A DNA stretch of 10,278 nucleotides, taken from contig CAJUSB010000115.1 in assembly GCA_910589115.1 (NCBI GenBank), forward strand, positions 1-10,278. The letters run 5' to 3'. Shown here one piece after another: positions 1 through 6,050 of the stretch (within the stretch, counting starts at the first letter, position 1; each line of letters opens with the position of its first letter). The stretch is from an uncultured Clostridia bacterium. GTDB lineage: Bacteria; Bacillota; Clostridia; Oscillospirales; Butyricicoccaceae. A program made the position numbers and the translations under genes. The notes beneath the pieces were generated by a model, which worked only from the letters and a program-made list of their open reading frames with translations, ran no database searches and had not been told where the DNA came from.

Positions 1-144
1 CAAGAGTTTATCAGCCGTTAAAATCTGCGGTAAAAGTGAAGCGGGAAGCTGGGCTATCCCCATACCTTTTCTAACAAGGAAGGAATCTACCCCCCCCCCG
101 TTCAAAATATCAATATTTTGCAATTTTTCAGGTTTCTGCGCCAT
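1..144 (-). CDS. Start of an unidentified late/tail gene with a poly-G tract (3' end beyond window)
   Basis: An ATG at 144-142 opens a frame that stays open to the window edge (48 codons, beginning MAQKPEKLQNIDILNGGGVD). I do not recognise the product. The start is supported by GGAGG at 155-151 with a 6-base spacer. It overlaps the end of the preceding gene by 17 bases, as elsewhere in this operon. Position after the hub and fibre-connector genes suggests a tail-fibre, receptor-binding or tail-associated role; this is inference from order only. Codons 16-18 and the first base of codon 19 form a run of ten G. The frame continues only if the run length is 1 modulo 3: nine G gives an immediate TAG, and eleven gives TAG after about nine codons. 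Too little is visible to assign a family. Confidence 0.6.
   Translation of the reverse strand, partial: MAQKPEKLQNIDILNGGGVDSFLVRKGMGIAQLPASLLPQILTADKLL
90..99 (-). repeat. Ten-base homopolymer (poly-G on coding strand) near the start of a gene
   Basis: Positions 90-99 are ten consecutive C on the plus strand, so GGGGGGGGGG in the minus-strand gene starting at 144. It is by far the longest homopolymer in the window. It encodes Gly-Gly-Gly plus the first base of a Val codon. Runs of this length are prone to slippage during replication, and also to sequencing error. Confidence 0.9.
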
Positions 145-562
145 TGGTTTCCTCCATTTCTCCCACAGAAAGGAACGTCGGATGCGATTCCTCTGATCGA
201 TTGTGGGCTGCGATTTTTTCGTCGATACTGTTTTCCAGCGTTTCGAGCATCTCCCTGATCTCTGTTATCGCGGCGATCAACTCCGCATGATCCAGCGCCG
301 TAAAATTGCGGGCAATGACTTCTCCTGACTGCCACGCCCTGGCTGTGCCCTCTACGCCACGCTGGCAGCCGGACAGAAGTCCATCCGCTATCGCAGCATA
401 TTTAATGGTCTCCCCCTGTTCATCCGTGCCAATAGTAGCATAGTTAGGCCCTTCCGGAAACACTGATGTATTAGACACTTTTATAACAGTATCTGCTTCA
501 CCGATACTTTCAGTAAGGACTGCCTGTGGAGAAAACGCAATCCCCGGATATAATTCACTCAA
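128..562 (-). CDS. Phage tail fibre-connector/baseplate-type protein, 144 aa, TTG start
   Basis: Residues 10-90 follow a pattern I know from many phage tail and baseplate proteins: an SPQAVLTESIG-type strand, PNYATIGTDEQGETIKY at 39-55, then RGVEGTARAW at 68-77 and GEVIARNFTALDH to 92. Family members usually sit beside tail hub and fibre genes and are thought to link or decorate the tip; the exact function is not established. Residues about 94-119 (LIAAITEIREMLETLENSIDEKIAAH) form a likely coiled coil, which would suit oligomerisation. The tail is polar and rich in Glu and Ser. The start is TTG at 562-560: there is no in-frame ATG nearby, GGAGG lies at 576-572 with a 9-base spacer, and the protein begins MSELYPGIAF. 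It overlaps the previous gene by 8 bases, suggesting coupled translation. Confidence 0.8.
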   Translation of the reverse strand: MSELYPGIAFSPQAVLTESIGEADTVIKVSNTSVFPEGPNYATIGTDEQGETIKYAAIADGLLSGCQRGVEGTARAWQSGEVIARNFTALDHAELIAAITEIREMLETLENSIDEKIAAHNRSEESHPTFLSVGEMEETNGAET

Positions 563-722
563 TGGTGATCGCCTCCGTTTCCACAGTTACTGCGCGGCGG
601 CAATTACCCGCAACATAATAAACAAGCGTTGTCTGTGTTGCATCCATCTGAACCTGGACTACATTATGAACCGGCTTCCCGTCCAAGCAGATGTGCCCCT
701 GTAAAAATTTTTCCGCTGTCAT
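555..722 (-). CDS. Small hypothetical phage protein, 55 aa
   Basis: I do not recognise a family. The ATG at 722-720 is chosen because a very strong GAGGAGG lies at 736-730 with a 7-base spacer. A longer in-frame version back to 866 would only read through the end of the hub gene in the wrong frame. The protein (MTAEKFLQGHICLDGKPVHN...) is short, has two Cys and no membrane segment, and looks like a compact beta-type fold (VVQVQM, TTLVYYVAG, AVTVETEAITIE). It starts 19 bases after the second hub gene and ends inside the start of the 144-aa gene, so it is translated as part of the tail-tip operon. A small structural or assembly role is plausible, but it is only inferred from position. Confidence 0.7.
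   Translation of the reverse strand: MTAEKFLQGHICLDGKPVHNVVQVQMDATQTTLVYYVAGNCRRAVTVETEAITIE
560..577 (-). promoter_or_regulatory. Shine-Dalgarno and TTG start of the 144-aa gene
   Basis: GGAGG at 576-572 followed by nine bases and TTG at 562-560. It lies inside the 3' end of the upstream 55-aa gene, so initiation is probably coupled to that gene's termination at 557-555. Confidence 0.7.
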
Positions 723-741
723 TTCTTTTCCTCCTCGTATT

Positions 742-2496
742 TTAGACTGCTGCGTCACCGCGTGACTGGACAAAACCCTGAAACACCAAATCAATGCTGA
801 TATACGCAAGATCATCAGGCCGGACTTCAATCGACATCCAACTCCCGCGCGGGATTCTTTTATCATCGCCGAGCAGATAATCCGTAATATTTAATTCCGC
901 TGTCTTTCCAACATAAGATGCCTTTTTCGTCCCGTTCACATAGATTGAAAAACTCTTTGCATCGCCAAACTCATAAATACCCGGGATTATATCGTGGGAA
1001 TGCGCAGGGACTTCAAAATTATGTTCATGCGCTGCCATAGTAAACGAATGCGTGTGGTCTGGGATATCAACCTCATGGCTGTGCGGTTCTGTAAATATCG
1101 AGTGATAATGCGCAAGAACAAACGAATCTGTAAGCGCATCGTTATTAACATATCCATTGTCGGTTGTATATGATATCCTAACCGCTTCTGTTGTTCGTCT
1201 GGTTTCTCCGCTCATTGTGCTGGTTGTTGAAACGGTATCATTTGTTGATGTAGTTGTTGCGATCACCGGTGATGTTTCCGTTGTACTTGAATAAGCAAGA
1301 AACTTCCCCATTCTAACTTTTAACTGCACCTTATTGATAATCCGCATTTCATCCGGTATGAAAAAATCCATTACCGCACCGGTTTCCTTATCACAGTTTG
1401 CTTGTAATGCCTGGCTGTAAATTTGTGTTGCACCCTGTGCGTAACTTTGTTCAATCCGCTGGCGGTTCGCGAGATCAGAAACGCTTGCTGCGATACTTAC
1501 ATTTTTGTTTGCAACGGTAATCATGCTTTGCGTAATATCAGAATAATTATAATTTAATCCCGTAATGTACGTATCGATCCAATTTCCTGTGTTGGGCTGA
1601 ATAATACGCAGCTTTTTCCCGATAGCAGCCGTACTTGCTGCCGATGGATCTAACTCTGCAAATCCGACTTCATAACTTACAGACGGCTCCTGTAATTCTG
1701 TGAGCATAGCTTGTGCAGCTGCTTTCAAAGACTGCGCATCTTCATATCGCCGGTCTATCCAAACGCGTTCGATAATGCCGTATTTATCGGTATAGCTCTT
1801 TGGGCTTTGCAGATACGGTATACCGTTATTTACGTCCTTTATATTCAGCTGGTTTACCCCTTCGCCATACCCCAAAGGGTAAAGCCGGGTACTTATCTGC
1901 TGCGGGTCACTTTGCACATCATACGATAACATATTGTATCGCCGCCGGATATATATATCTGGATGACCGCTTGTATTGATTGCTTTCAGGGAAAGCCTCC
2001 ACGGATAAACGCTTGTATCCGTTACCCACATATAATTTTCCAGAGGTGTTGCGATCGAAAACAATGCAGAAAGCAAATTTTCCTGCTCCCAGCTATATTC
2101 AAACTGCCTGCGGAAATCGCACGCTGACAGAACCCAGTTTCTGACGTTCTGCCGGTTCAAAACATAGTTGATACAATCCGCCGTATAAGTTCCCACATTA
2201 CCGACTGTATGATGTCCAAACATGACCGTATCAAGCAGCGTAGAAAGCACATGCTCGCATTGGTATTCCAAAGTCCCGGTTTCCGTAACTGTCATTTCGG
2301 AGGGCATAATTCGGTACAGCTGCCCGCCATTCCAGCGGACGTAGTAGAACGGAAGACAGTAATCATTTTTTGCGTCATCAGCGGGCAGGCTGAATGCCAG
2401 ATTCCACAGGCTGTTTATCTTCCGTTCTTCTGTTACGTTATGCGCATTTTCCGCAATCGCCACCCTTCTTCTGTTCCTGTCAAAGACCTCAAGCAT
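742..2496 (-). CDS. Tail hub / Tal-like minor structural protein, second tandem copy, 584 aa
   Basis: The N-terminus MLEVFDRNRRRVAIAENAHN and the following SLPADDAKNDY...YVRWNGGQLYRIMPSE are typical of the phage minor structural protein / prophage tail (Tal, gp27-like hub) N-terminal region. Residues 1 to about 390 would form the trimeric hub closing the tube below Dit. I see no separate peptidase or lysozyme domain. A Ser/Thr-rich linker (about 410-440) follows, then five HxH motifs (463-501) and an 83-residue C-terminal domain ending VQSRGDAAV. The protein is a clear paralogue of the preceding gene along its whole length, differing mainly in the linker. Start: ATG at 2496-2494 with GAGGTGG at 2508-2502, overlapping the upstream stop by 8 bases. 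A longer in-frame start at 2619 adds 41 residues that are out-of-frame shadow of the previous gene. Confidence 0.88.
   Translation of the reverse strand: MLEVFDRNRRRVAIAENAHNVTEERKINSLWNLAFSLPADDAKNDYCLPFYYVRWNGGQLYRIMPSEMTVTETGTLEYQCEHVLSTLLDTVMFGHHTVGNVGTYTADCINYVLNRQNVRNWVLSACDFRRQFEYSWEQENLLSALFSIATPLENYMWVTDTSVYPWRLSLKAINTSGHPDIYIRRRYNMLSYDVQSDPQQISTRLYPLGYGEGVNQLNIKDVNNGIPYLQSPKSYTDKYGIIERVWIDRRYEDAQSLKAAAQAMLTELQEPSVSYEVGFAELDPSAASTAAIGKKLRIIQPNTGNWIDTYITGLNYNYSDITQSMITVANKNVSIAASVSDLANRQRIEQSYAQGATQIYSQALQANCDKETGAVMDFFIPDEMRIINKVQLKVRMGKFLAYSSTTETSPVIATTTSTNDTVSTTSTMSGETRRTTEAVRISYTTDNGYVNNDALTDSFVLAHYHSIFTEPHSHEVDIPDHTHSFTMAAHEHNFEVPAHSHDIIPGIYEFGDAKSFSIYVNGTKKASYVGKTAELNITDYLLGDDKRIPRGSWMSIEVRPDDLAYISIDLVFQGFVQSRGDAAV
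994..1110 (-). other. Five HxH motifs with exact nine-residue period in second hub protein
   Basis: Residues about 463-501 read HYH, HSH, HTH, HEH, HSH, each separated by exactly six residues. In T4 gp37 and in P2-type spike tips, His pairs of this kind from three chains coordinate metal ions along a trimeric needle. By analogy this segment could form a thin metal-stabilised stalk with up to five ions. The motif and period are seen directly; metal binding is inference. Confidence 0.75.
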
Positions 2497-4372
2497 TGAT
2501 ACCACCTCTTGACTGTATGAACCCTTGAACCACCAAAACAATGCTGATATACGCCAAATCATTTGGTCGAATCTCAAGCGCAAACCATTTCCCGCGTGGG
2601 ATTTTGCCATCGCTGCCAATCAGAAAATTTGTTAAGTCAATTTCTGCGGTTTTAGTTGAAAAATTTACCTTTTTAACTCCGTCAATCCAAACGGAAAGAC
2701 TTCTCGGATCACCGAAACGGTATATTCCAGGAGTAATACTGTGTAAATGCTTTGGCAATGTGAAACGATGATAATGCCCAGGTATTTTATACTTGTGGTT
2801 ATGTGCAGGATATATAAAACCGCCATGTCGGTGAGAGCGTTCCTTGTATGTGTGGTAATGAACGGGCAAAAAAGCGTCATAGTTAATATCATCCTTCATT
2901 TGCTCCGCTTCCCATTCACTCCAGCCAACGAATCGTTCATCGTCATCATATTCCGGCTTATTCTTTCTGTCGAGTATTCCACGACTGGTATAAACCTTAA
3001 ATCCTCCAGGATTCCCCGGCTCAAACGCATTAACCGCATCTAGCTTTCCTGCAACCTTTCCAGCCTTTTCAGTCGTAATGCTGACGTTTCCGTCATGATC
3101 GCCGAAGCTCCACTTTATGCCGTAAGTCCTGCCGTTCTGGCTGACGCTCGTTGTTGTTTTTGAATAAGCACGGAACTTATCCAAACGGATTTTTGCAAGC
3201 ACTTTATTGACAATCCGCATTTCGGATGGAATAAAGAAATCCATCGTCACGCCGTGGTTTGGGCTTCCGTTTGTTTGCAGCGCCTGGCTATACAGCTGCG
3301 TTGCCCCCTGTGCATAAGCCTGCTCGATCCGCTGCTTGTCCATCAGGTCTGAAATGCTGGCGGCAATATCCTCCGGCTGGTTCGCAACAGTGATCGTGGA
3401 CTGCTGCAAATCCCCAAATTCCCGTGTCACTTCTGTAATATAGGTATCAACTGTTTTATGAAGCTCCGGGCAAATGATCCGCAGACGCACCCCGGGTGCG
3501 GCCTGTGCCTGTCCAGTGGCTTTAAGTTCTTGAAAACCGATTTCATAAGTAACATGCGGCTCTTGCAGGCCTTTTAGGATTGCCTGCCCGACCGCCTTTA
3601 AGGTCTCCGGATTTTCATAACGGCGGTCTATCCAGACCCGTTCGATAACTCCATATTTTGAAACAACGTTTGACGGGCTTTGCAAATACGGAACGCCATT
3701 ATTTACAGCCTTTATATTCAGCTGGTTTATCCCTTCCCCGTATCCAAGCGGATAAAGCCGGGTGGTCAGCTGCTGCGGGTCAGATTTGCTTTTTGCTTGC
3801 ATCAGGTTATAATTCCGCCGTACATATAACTCTGGGTGGCCGCTTGTGTTTAACCGTTTTAGAGATAGCTTCCACGGATAACTTCTTGTATCGGTTTTCC
3901 AGATATAAGGTTCTGCGAATGGTGTCGCAACCGAAAATAAAGCGGCTAATAAGTTTTCATTTTCCCAGCCATATTCAAAACGGTATCGAAAATCACACTC
4001 TGCAAGCTGCCAGTTTTTTTCAATTTGACGGGACAGGATATAACGGATAACATCCTCTGTGTAATCGTTCAAGCCGCCTGCGATATGATAATCGAATATA
4101 ACATTATCCAGCAGCGCCGCAAGCACATGCTCACATTGGTATTTGTAACCGCCTGTTTCATCAACTGTCAATTCAGATGGCATGATCCGGTACAACTCCC
4201 CGCCATTGTACCGCACGTAGGAAAAGGGCTTGCAAAATTCGTTTTTCGGGTCTTCATAAGGCAGGGAAAAAGAGAGTTTCCAAATTGCATTAAGCCGTTG
4301 TGTCTCTGTGACGGAATAAGCGTTTTCTGCGATTGCAGTGCGCCGCCTGGAATGGTCAAAAATTTCCAGCAT
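2489..4372 (-). CDS. Tail hub / Tal-like minor structural protein, first tandem copy, 627 aa
   Basis: MLEIFDHSRRRTAIAENAYS, SLPYEDPKNEF and YVRYNGGELYRIMPSE mark the Tal/minor structural protein N-terminal family. The protein would form the trimeric tail hub that docks on the Dit ring, with the tape measure ending above it. The hub-like region runs to about residue 390 (conserved AYAQGATQLYSQALQTNG near its end). A roughly 100-residue linker follows that is unlike the paralogue (it includes GGFKVYTSRGILDRKNKPEYDDDE), then five HxH motifs (505-544) and an 83-residue C-terminal domain ending IQSRGGINA. By hand count that domain is 45/83 identical to the second copy, with no gaps. Start: ATG at 4372-4370, immediately after the upstream TAA (TAAATG), with AGAGAGG at 4388-4382. 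No enzymatic domain is visible, so 'endopeptidase' would be over-annotation. Confidence 0.88.
   Translation of the reverse strand: MLEIFDHSRRRTAIAENAYSVTETQRLNAIWKLSFSLPYEDPKNEFCKPFSYVRYNGGELYRIMPSELTVDETGGYKYQCEHVLAALLDNVIFDYHIAGGLNDYTEDVIRYILSRQIEKNWQLAECDFRYRFEYGWENENLLAALFSVATPFAEPYIWKTDTRSYPWKLSLKRLNTSGHPELYVRRNYNLMQAKSKSDPQQLTTRLYPLGYGEGINQLNIKAVNNGVPYLQSPSNVVSKYGVIERVWIDRRYENPETLKAVGQAILKGLQEPHVTYEIGFQELKATGQAQAAPGVRLRIICPELHKTVDTYITEVTREFGDLQQSTITVANQPEDIAASISDLMDKQRIEQAYAQGATQLYSQALQTNGSPNHGVTMDFFIPSEMRIVNKVLAKIRLDKFRAYSKTTTSVSQNGRTYGIKWSFGDHDGNVSITTEKAGKVAGKLDAVNAFEPGNPGGFKVYTSRGILDRKNKPEYDDDERFVGWSEWEAEQMKDDINYDAFLPVHYHTYKERSHRHGGFIYPAHNHKYKIPGHYHRFTLPKHLHSITPGIYRFGDPRSLSVWIDGVKKVNFSTKTAEIDLTNFLIGSDGKIPRGKWFALEIRPNDLAYISIVLVVQGFIQSRGGINA
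2741..2860 (-). other. Five HxH motifs with near nine-residue period in first hub protein
   Basis: Residues about 505-544 read HYH, HRH, HNH, HYH, HLH with spacers of 6, 7, 6 and 6 residues. The array aligns with the one in the second hub copy, but the residues between the His pairs have changed. This suggests selection for the His pairs themselves, as expected for metal coordination in a trimeric needle. The HNH triplet here is part of this series and not a nuclease motif. Confidence 0.75.
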
Positions 4373-5257
4373 TTACAAGTACCTCTCTGTATAAATCAGG
4401 TTTCCAGACATCGCGCCTCCGCTGGTGCTTTCGATATTCAGCCGCAGCAGGTCACGCGAAACATAAACCCAATCCCCCGACTGTGCATATAGGATATTCT
4501 GCCCGTTCAGTGTAACGCGGTAGGTGTCGCTGTCTATCCGCAGCTCCGCACCTGGCGGTATCGTAACGGTAACCGATACGGTATCTGTTTCCTGCGTCAC
4601 TGCACCGGCAAGCGCTGTAAGCACCGCTGAAAACAGTTCTGTATTTCGGATATTTTTCGATCCGTACTGCCGTCCGTTTATCGCTCCTGAAAGCGATAAT
4701 TTTGTAATAATATTCTTTGCACTTAGGATTTTTGCATTCAAAGCGTCTGCAAAATCGGATGTGAACCCTATATTTTTCACACCGGCGGAAGCCTGTAACA
4801 GCTCCGCCCCGAATTCGGCGGCTTCTTCTATGTTTGCCTGTGCCCCGACTTCCCCGGAAAGCGCTCCAGCCGCTTCAATCCCTGTCTGTAGCGCAACCGT
4901 CCCGCTGGTCCTTCCGTTTAATGTCCCAGAAAATACAGCGCGGATATCGATAGGCACCGCTGGGCCAGCAACAGCATTCAGCTCCGCCGTGCTGATCTGC
5001 TCGACAGGAAAGCCGAAATGCCTGCCAGGATTGATGGAATACCGCAAAAGGCTGTATGCCCGGTCGGATGCAGGTGCAGCATCCCCATGCTGGCCGCTGA
5101 CAACAGCCATAAGACTGCCGGTCATCAAGGCCGTATATTCAATCAGGACTGCATTGCCGCAGACTGCCGTCAATGTACCAGATGCAGCAAAATCGACCGG
5201 TATCTCAATGCCGGAGTTCCCGGAAGAATACCGCAAAAGGCTGTAAGGCCCGCCCAT
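4373..5257 (-). CDS. Beta-repeat adhesin-like tail protein ending in a Dit-type C-terminal segment, 294 aa
   Basis: The protein is almost entirely small and beta-prone residues. Residues 5-67 and 68-130 are a 63-residue duplication, each copy beginning YSLLRYS and continuing with an ungapped pattern (PV..., A/G-L-x-A, V-x-I, SG-x-L). Weaker units of the same sort (GALSGEVGA, LSGAINGRQYG) continue to about 225. Residues 228-294 change character: TIPPGAELRIDSDTYRV, LNGQNILYAQSGDWVYV and GNLIYTERYL closely resemble the C-terminal end of distal tail proteins. The upstream Dit gene lacks exactly this part. The likely role is therefore a tail-tip adhesin joined to, or completing, the Dit ring. The start ATG at 5257 shares one base with the upstream TGA (TGATG), has only a weak Shine-Dalgarno, and probably depends on coupled translation. 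Confidence 0.7.
   Translation of the reverse strand: MGGPYSLLRYSSGNSGIEIPVDFAASGTLTAVCGNAVLIEYTALMTGSLMAVVSGQHGDAAPASDRAYSLLRYSINPGRHFGFPVEQISTAELNAVAGPAVPIDIRAVFSGTLNGRTSGTVALQTGIEAAGALSGEVGAQANIEEAAEFGAELLQASAGVKNIGFTSDFADALNAKILSAKNIITKLSLSGAINGRQYGSKNIRNTELFSAVLTALAGAVTQETDTVSVTVTIPPGAELRIDSDTYRVTLNGQNILYAQSGDWVYVSRDLLRLNIESTSGGAMSGNLIYTERYL
4376..4576 (-). other. Dit C-terminal galectin-like half, displaced
   Basis: Residues 228-294 of the 294-aa protein match the usual closing strands of siphovirus Dit: a hydrophobic-G-x-x-L-x-I-D strand, D-T-Y-x-V-T-L-N-G, SGDW, then a final strand ending YTERYL. They would follow naturally after NLTITAVKR at the truncated end of the Dit gene at 6040. 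This is recognition by eye, without a database search. Confidence 0.65.
5037..5245 (-). repeat. 20-bp perfect direct repeat, 189 bp apart, within the adhesin gene
   Basis: Positions 5037-5056 and 5226-5245 are identical over 20 bases. They code for the two YSLLRY segments. The distance is 189 bases, exactly 63 codons, so recombination between copies would remove or add one 63-residue unit in frame. Confidence 0.85.
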
Positions 5258-6036
5258 CAGTTCAGCCCCAGCTTGACCGCGCCAGCCGCGATGGCCGGCA
5301 TGTAGCCGCGTTTAATTACGACATCCTCAGACCGTTGCTGGATAAATATCGGTTCGCCGCCGGTTGCAGCGGAATAAATTGCCGACCAATTCCACACACC
5401 CCATTCAGTAGAGGGACGGTTATAGGATACGGCAAGGGAATTCTGGATCAGCAATTGACCGCTTGCCTGTTCTGCCGGGGCGGAAAAGGTCAGTCTGCAT
5501 CTTGCGTAATTATCGCCGGAAAGCTCCGCGCCTCCCGCCTCCGGTGAGCCGTTCCAAAGGGAATGATGCGGCGTTACCCCAGAAATCGACTGCCCCCGGA
5601 AAATGTTGAGCAGGCGCGTTTTGTATGCGTTGGAGATTTCCCCGGTCAGATAAAACATCACATCCCCAACAAGGAATACCGGCGGCTGGTTTGCGCCGAT
5701 CATAAGCGGCTCTGTAAGCTCGCCGCGTGCCAGCATATTCCCGCCTGTCTGCGAATCCAAAATGCCGATATGCGTAATCGTACCGACTGCATCCGCCGGT
5801 GTTGCAAACGTGATTTCTGACAGGTTTTGAATCCCGATGCCGCTGTTCATGCTGGCCGGGGCCGAAAATGTAATCGCCATCCGCTTATATCCAGAGTAGG
5901 CAGCCTCTGTCCCCGCTGCCCCGGTCTCGCCCGGGTCGTTCAGGTACAGCGCCAGCCAGCACCGGGACGGCGCTGTAAAAGCCGTTCCCCTTAAAATATT
6001 CAGAAATCCGGTTTCAAGGTAATTGCAGGCATACAC
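5257..6036 (-). CDS. Phage tail-fibre-like protein with two tandem related domains, 259 aa, GTG start
   Basis: Residues about 5-130 resemble a widespread phage tail-fibre-type domain: NYLETGFLNILRG at the start, LYLNDPGETGA, YSGYKRMAITFSAPA, then GTITHIGILDSQTGGNMLARGELT and VGDVMFYLTG. Residues about 133-255 repeat the same plan in diverged form: AYKTRLLNIFRG, NYARCRLTFSAPA, WNWSAIYSAATGGEPIFIQQ. So the gene is an internal duplication. The family is usually found in tail-tip or fibre regions and is thought to be structural or adhesive. The start is GTG at 6036-6034 with GGAGG at 6050-6046 and a 9-base spacer. The upstream Dit stop (6042-6040) is in the same frame, separated by a single AAA codon. 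It overlaps the next gene by one base. Together with the following gene it forms the cassette lying between the two Dit parts. Confidence 0.72.
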   Translation of the reverse strand: MYACNYLETGFLNILRGTAFTAPSRCWLALYLNDPGETGAAGTEAAYSGYKRMAITFSAPASMNSGIGIQNLSEITFATPADAVGTITHIGILDSQTGGNMLARGELTEPLMIGANQPPVFLVGDVMFYLTGEISNAYKTRLLNIFRGQSISGVTPHHSLWNGSPEAGGAELSGDNYARCRLTFSAPAEQASGQLLIQNSLAVSYNRPSTEWGVWNWSAIYSAATGGEPIFIQQRSEDVVIKRGYMPAIAAGAVKLGLN

Positions 6037-6050
6037 TTTTTATCTCCTCC
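6034..6050 (-). promoter_or_regulatory. Shine-Dalgarno and GTG start of the fibre-like gene
   Basis: GGAGGAGA at 6050-6043 overlaps the last codons and the stop of the Dit gene and lies nine bases (from GGAGG) before GTG at 6036-6034. It supports the GTG start, and also means the truncated end of Dit doubles as a ribosome-binding site. Confidence 0.75.

Noticed and set aside
102..335. 77-aa minus-strand open frame
   Set aside because: Overlaps the 144-aa gene in another frame, with low-complexity basic sequence and no family resemblance.
723..866. 48-residue extension of the 55-aa gene (start at 866)
   Set aside because: Same kind of shadow over the end of the second hub gene; it even resembles the shadow at 2497-2619 because the underlying genes are paralogous. 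The ATG at 722 has a near-perfect ribosome site.
2497..2619. 41-residue N-terminal extension of the second hub gene (start at 2619)
   Set aside because: It is the out-of-frame reading of the first hub gene's conserved end; the ATG at 2496 has a good Shine-Dalgarno and the protein then begins exactly like its paralogue.
2801..2830. HNH triplet as a homing endonuclease
   Set aside because: It is one of a series of HxH pairs in a structural protein, with none of the surrounding zinc-finger-like HNH architecture.
4524..5246. 240-aa plus-strand open frame
   Set aside because: Lies wholly antisense to the beta-repeat gene; the low stop frequency follows from the Ala/Gly-rich coding sequence, and it has no recognisable domain or operon partner.
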